Under the pieces are notes generated by a model. It was not told the DNA's origin. It made no database searches and saw nothing but the letters and a program-made list of their open reading frames with translations. 6,908 bases of DNA from Gammaproteobacteria bacterium (GTDB taxonomy: Bacteria > Pseudomonadota > Gammaproteobacteria > Pseudomonadales > Azotimanducaceae). The position numbers and the translations under genes are program-made. The stretch spans positions 1 to 6,908 of the forward strand of contig VXPR01000399.1 in assembly GCA_009839405.1 (NCBI GenBank), written 5' to 3'. Every line of letters starts with the position of its first letter. The first letter of the stretch is position 1. Below are positions 5,900 through 6,908 of the stretch, piece after piece.

Positions 5900-6676
5900 T
5901 CAGGCGTTCTTGATGGTGAGGCCGCCGTCCACGGGCAGTGCCACCCCCGTGATGAACGACGAGGCCGGCAGCACGAGGCTCAGCGTGCCGTGCGCCACCT
6001 CTTCCGGATCGGCATAGCGCTTGAGCGCCACGCGGCGCCGGGCGTACTCCTGCTTGGCCTCCTCCGGGATGTTGGCGGTCATGCCGGTGCGGATGGGGCC
6101 GGGGCAGATGCAGTTGACGGTGATGCCCTCCGTGCCGAACTCCACCGCCAGCGACCGCGTGAGGCCGATCACGCCGGTCTTGGCAGCGGTGTAGGGGCTG
6201 CCGAACTTGGTCGCGCCCAAGCCTTCGGTGGAGGCGATGTTGACGATGCGGGCACAGTCGGAACGCCGCAGCCACGGCAAGGCTGCGCGGATGATGCGAA
6301 CGTGGGCGGTGAGCAGGACGTCGAGCGCCCGCGACCAGGTGGCTTCGAAGTCGTCGGCATCCACGGCGCCGCCAGCACCGATGCCGGCGTTGTTGACGAG
6401 GATGTCGATGCCGCCGAGCTGGTCGGCAATGGCCGGGATCACCTCGGCAATGGCATCCGGGTCGGCAACATCGAGTTGCCAGGCGCTGGCTGTGTGGCCG
6501 GCGTCGGTGATTTCGGCCACCACTTCGTCGAGAGGCTCTGCATTAAGGTCGAGAGCGGCGACCTTGGCACCTTGCTCGGCAAAGAGGCCTGCGGTTGCCC
6601 GCCCCATGCCACTGGCGGCACCGGTGACGATCGCCACCCTGCCCTCGATCGAACGGCTGAGCCGCGTCAACGCCAT
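5900..6676 (-). CDS. Short-chain dehydrogenase/reductase (SDR), classical type, probably NAD(H)-dependent
   Basis: The 258-residue protein is a cytosolic Rossmann-fold alcohol/carbonyl oxidoreductase. The nucleotide-binding motif TGAASGMG is at 18-25, an aspartate ends the second strand (D43 in ALDLNAEP), which favours NAD(H) over NADP(H), NNAG is at 95-98, and the catalytic residues are S149, Y162 and K166 (SPYTAAK). The closing PVDGG motif is at 249-252. The helix-4 asparagine of the catalytic tetrad is replaced by L121 (LDVLLTA where LxVNLxA is usual). The start is well supported: AGGAGG (6685-6690) sits 8 bp upstream of the ATG; the longer reading frame runs into the tRNA and is rejected. 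The gene begins 38 bp after the tRNA-Lys 3' end and is followed after 2 bp by the GPH symporter, so the two are probably one operon. The substrate is not evident. Confidence 0.92.
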   Translation of the reverse strand: MALTRLSRSIEGRVAIVTGAASGMGRATAGLFAEQGAKVAALDLNAEPLDEVVAEITDAGHTASAWQLDVADPDAIAEVIPAIADQLGGIDILVNNAGIGAGGAVDADDFEATWSRALDVLLTAHVRIIRAALPWLRRSDCARIVNIASTEGLGATKFGSPYTAAKTGVIGLTRSLAVEFGTEGITVNCICPGPIRTGMTANIPEEAKQEYARRRVALKRYADPEEVAHGTLSLVLPASSFITGVALPVDGGLTIKNA

Positions 6677-6714
6677 CGCACACCCCTCCTGTGTCGATTC
6701 TGGGACGAAAGTGA

Positions 6715-6790
6715 TGGTGGGCCGTCTGGGGATCGAACCCAGGACCAACGGGTTAAAAGCCCGGTGCTCTACCGGCTGAGCTAACGACCC
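6715..6790 (-). tRNA. tRNA-Lys (anticodon UUU)
   Basis: The minus strand folds as a 76-nt tRNA with encoded CCA. The acceptor stem is GGGTCGT/ACGGCCC with one T-G pair, the D arm is GCTC...GAGC, the anticodon loop is CTTTTAA (anticodon TTT), and the T arm is CTGGG-TTCGATC-CCCAG. The sequence closely parallels E. coli tRNA-Lys over both arms. The first anticodon-stem pair (27-43) is C-T, a mismatch where E. coli has G-U; the other four pairs are intact. No T-rich terminator follows it before the SDR gene. Confidence 0.96.
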
Positions 6791-6807
6791 GGCGTTTGGG
6801 GGCGCGC

Positions 6808-6813
6808 ATTGTA
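6808..6813 (-). promoter_or_regulatory. Candidate -10 box for tRNA-Lys (and possibly the SDR-GPH genes)
   Basis: Read on the minus strand, TACAAT (5 of 6 bases of the sigma-70 -10 consensus) lies 17 bp upstream of the mature tRNA 5' end. It is followed by a GC-rich stretch (GCGCGCCCCC), the kind of discriminator found at stringently controlled stable-RNA promoters. No good -35 box is visible at 16-18 bp, so confidence is modest. Confidence 0.4.
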
Positions 6814-6843
6814 GTAGATTGCGTCTGTTGTTGGGGGATGGCT

Positions 6844-6908
6844 ATGGGTGAGTCTGGGGCAGGCGCTGCGCCGCTTGCGGGGGTGCGGGTGCTCGACATC
6901 TCCGAGGG
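6844..6908 (+). CDS. CaiB/BaiF (family III) CoA-transferase, N-terminal start only
   Basis: Only about 21 codons are inside the window. The reading MGESGAGAAPLAGVRVLDIS ending in EG matches the very conserved opening of family III CoA-transferases (PLxGVRVLDLSxxxAGP), which move CoA between carboxylic acids such as carnitine, bile acids, oxalate/formate or arylsuccinates. ATG 6844 has GGGGGA (6833-6838) at suitable spacing; an in-frame ATG at 6838 would add two residues. It is divergent from tRNA-Lys with only 53 bp between them, so promoters must share that space. The substrate cannot be inferred from this fragment. Confidence 0.7.
   Translation, partial: MGESGAGAAPLAGVRVLDISE

Noticed and set aside
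4791..6017. 408-residue plus-strand frame antisense to the GPH and SDR genes
   Set aside because: The product is His/Arg/Asp-rich with no recognisable domain, as expected from antisense reading of codons with G/C third bases.
5898..6275. 126-residue N-terminal extension of the GPH symporter frame across the SDR gene
   Set aside because: It is the out-of-frame shadow of the SDR coding sequence, His/Arg-rich, and the symporter homology begins only after it.
6715..6790. tRNA-Lys as the attachment site of an integrated element
   Set aside because: No integrase gene and no direct repeat of the tRNA 3' end is present within the window; the genes on both sides look like ordinary chromosomal metabolism.

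Overview
The window is a GC-rich, gene-dense piece of a bacterial chromosome. It is probably from a pseudomonadotan (proteobacterium), and a gammaproteobacterium-like lineage fits best. The reasons are a tRNA-Lys(UUU) that closely resembles the E. coli gene and encodes its CCA, Shine-Dalgarno sites of the GGAGG type, GTAG-headed REP palindromes, and a metabolic mix of crotonase, SDR and CoA-transferase genes common in acyl-CoA-using heterotrophs. The assignment is an inference; there is no rRNA or marker gene to settle it.

Layout. Bases 2-241 (+) are the 3' end of an Amt ammonium transporter, closed by a clear intrinsic terminator (261-291). Bases 374-1714 (+) are a complete dicarboxylate/amino acid:cation symporter. 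Two genes follow on the minus strand, convergent to it. A CCoAOMT-type O-methyltransferase (2596-3291) is followed 15 bp later, in the same reading frame, by a membrane-anchored fragment (1753-2580) of what looks like an ABC-2/M1-peptidase protein lacking both its transporter and its catalytic parts. Bases 3292-3665 form a gene-free divergent region packed with palindromes, including a 17-bp imperfect terminal inverted repeat pair (3329-3345/3604-3620) and the first of two REP elements. A crotonase-family gene (3666-4445, +) comes next, then the second, inverted REP copy (4462-4500). The rest of the minus strand is a tRNA-Lys (6715-6790), an SDR oxidoreductase (5900-6676) and a GPH/MelB-type symporter (4491-5897), closely packed and probably co-transcribed. 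At the right edge a divergent CaiB/BaiF CoA-transferase begins (6844 onward, +).

How the genes may work together. Amt and the DAACS carrier import ammonium and organic acids or amino acids. The SDR and GPH symporter are separated by 2 bp, which suggests uptake of a substrate (sugar-like by family, but uncertain) and its oxidation. The crotonase and CoA-transferase point to acyl-CoA metabolism, but nothing in the window ties them to one pathway.

I found no defence system, phage, CRISPR array or clearly new multi-gene system. The most interesting material is the inverted 39-bp perfect REP pair flanking the crotonase (one copy supplies the stop codon of the GPH gene), the palindrome-rich 292-bp MITE-like block, the truncated ABC-2/M1 remnant, a crotonase without either canonical catalytic glutamate, and an SDR without the tetrad asparagine.
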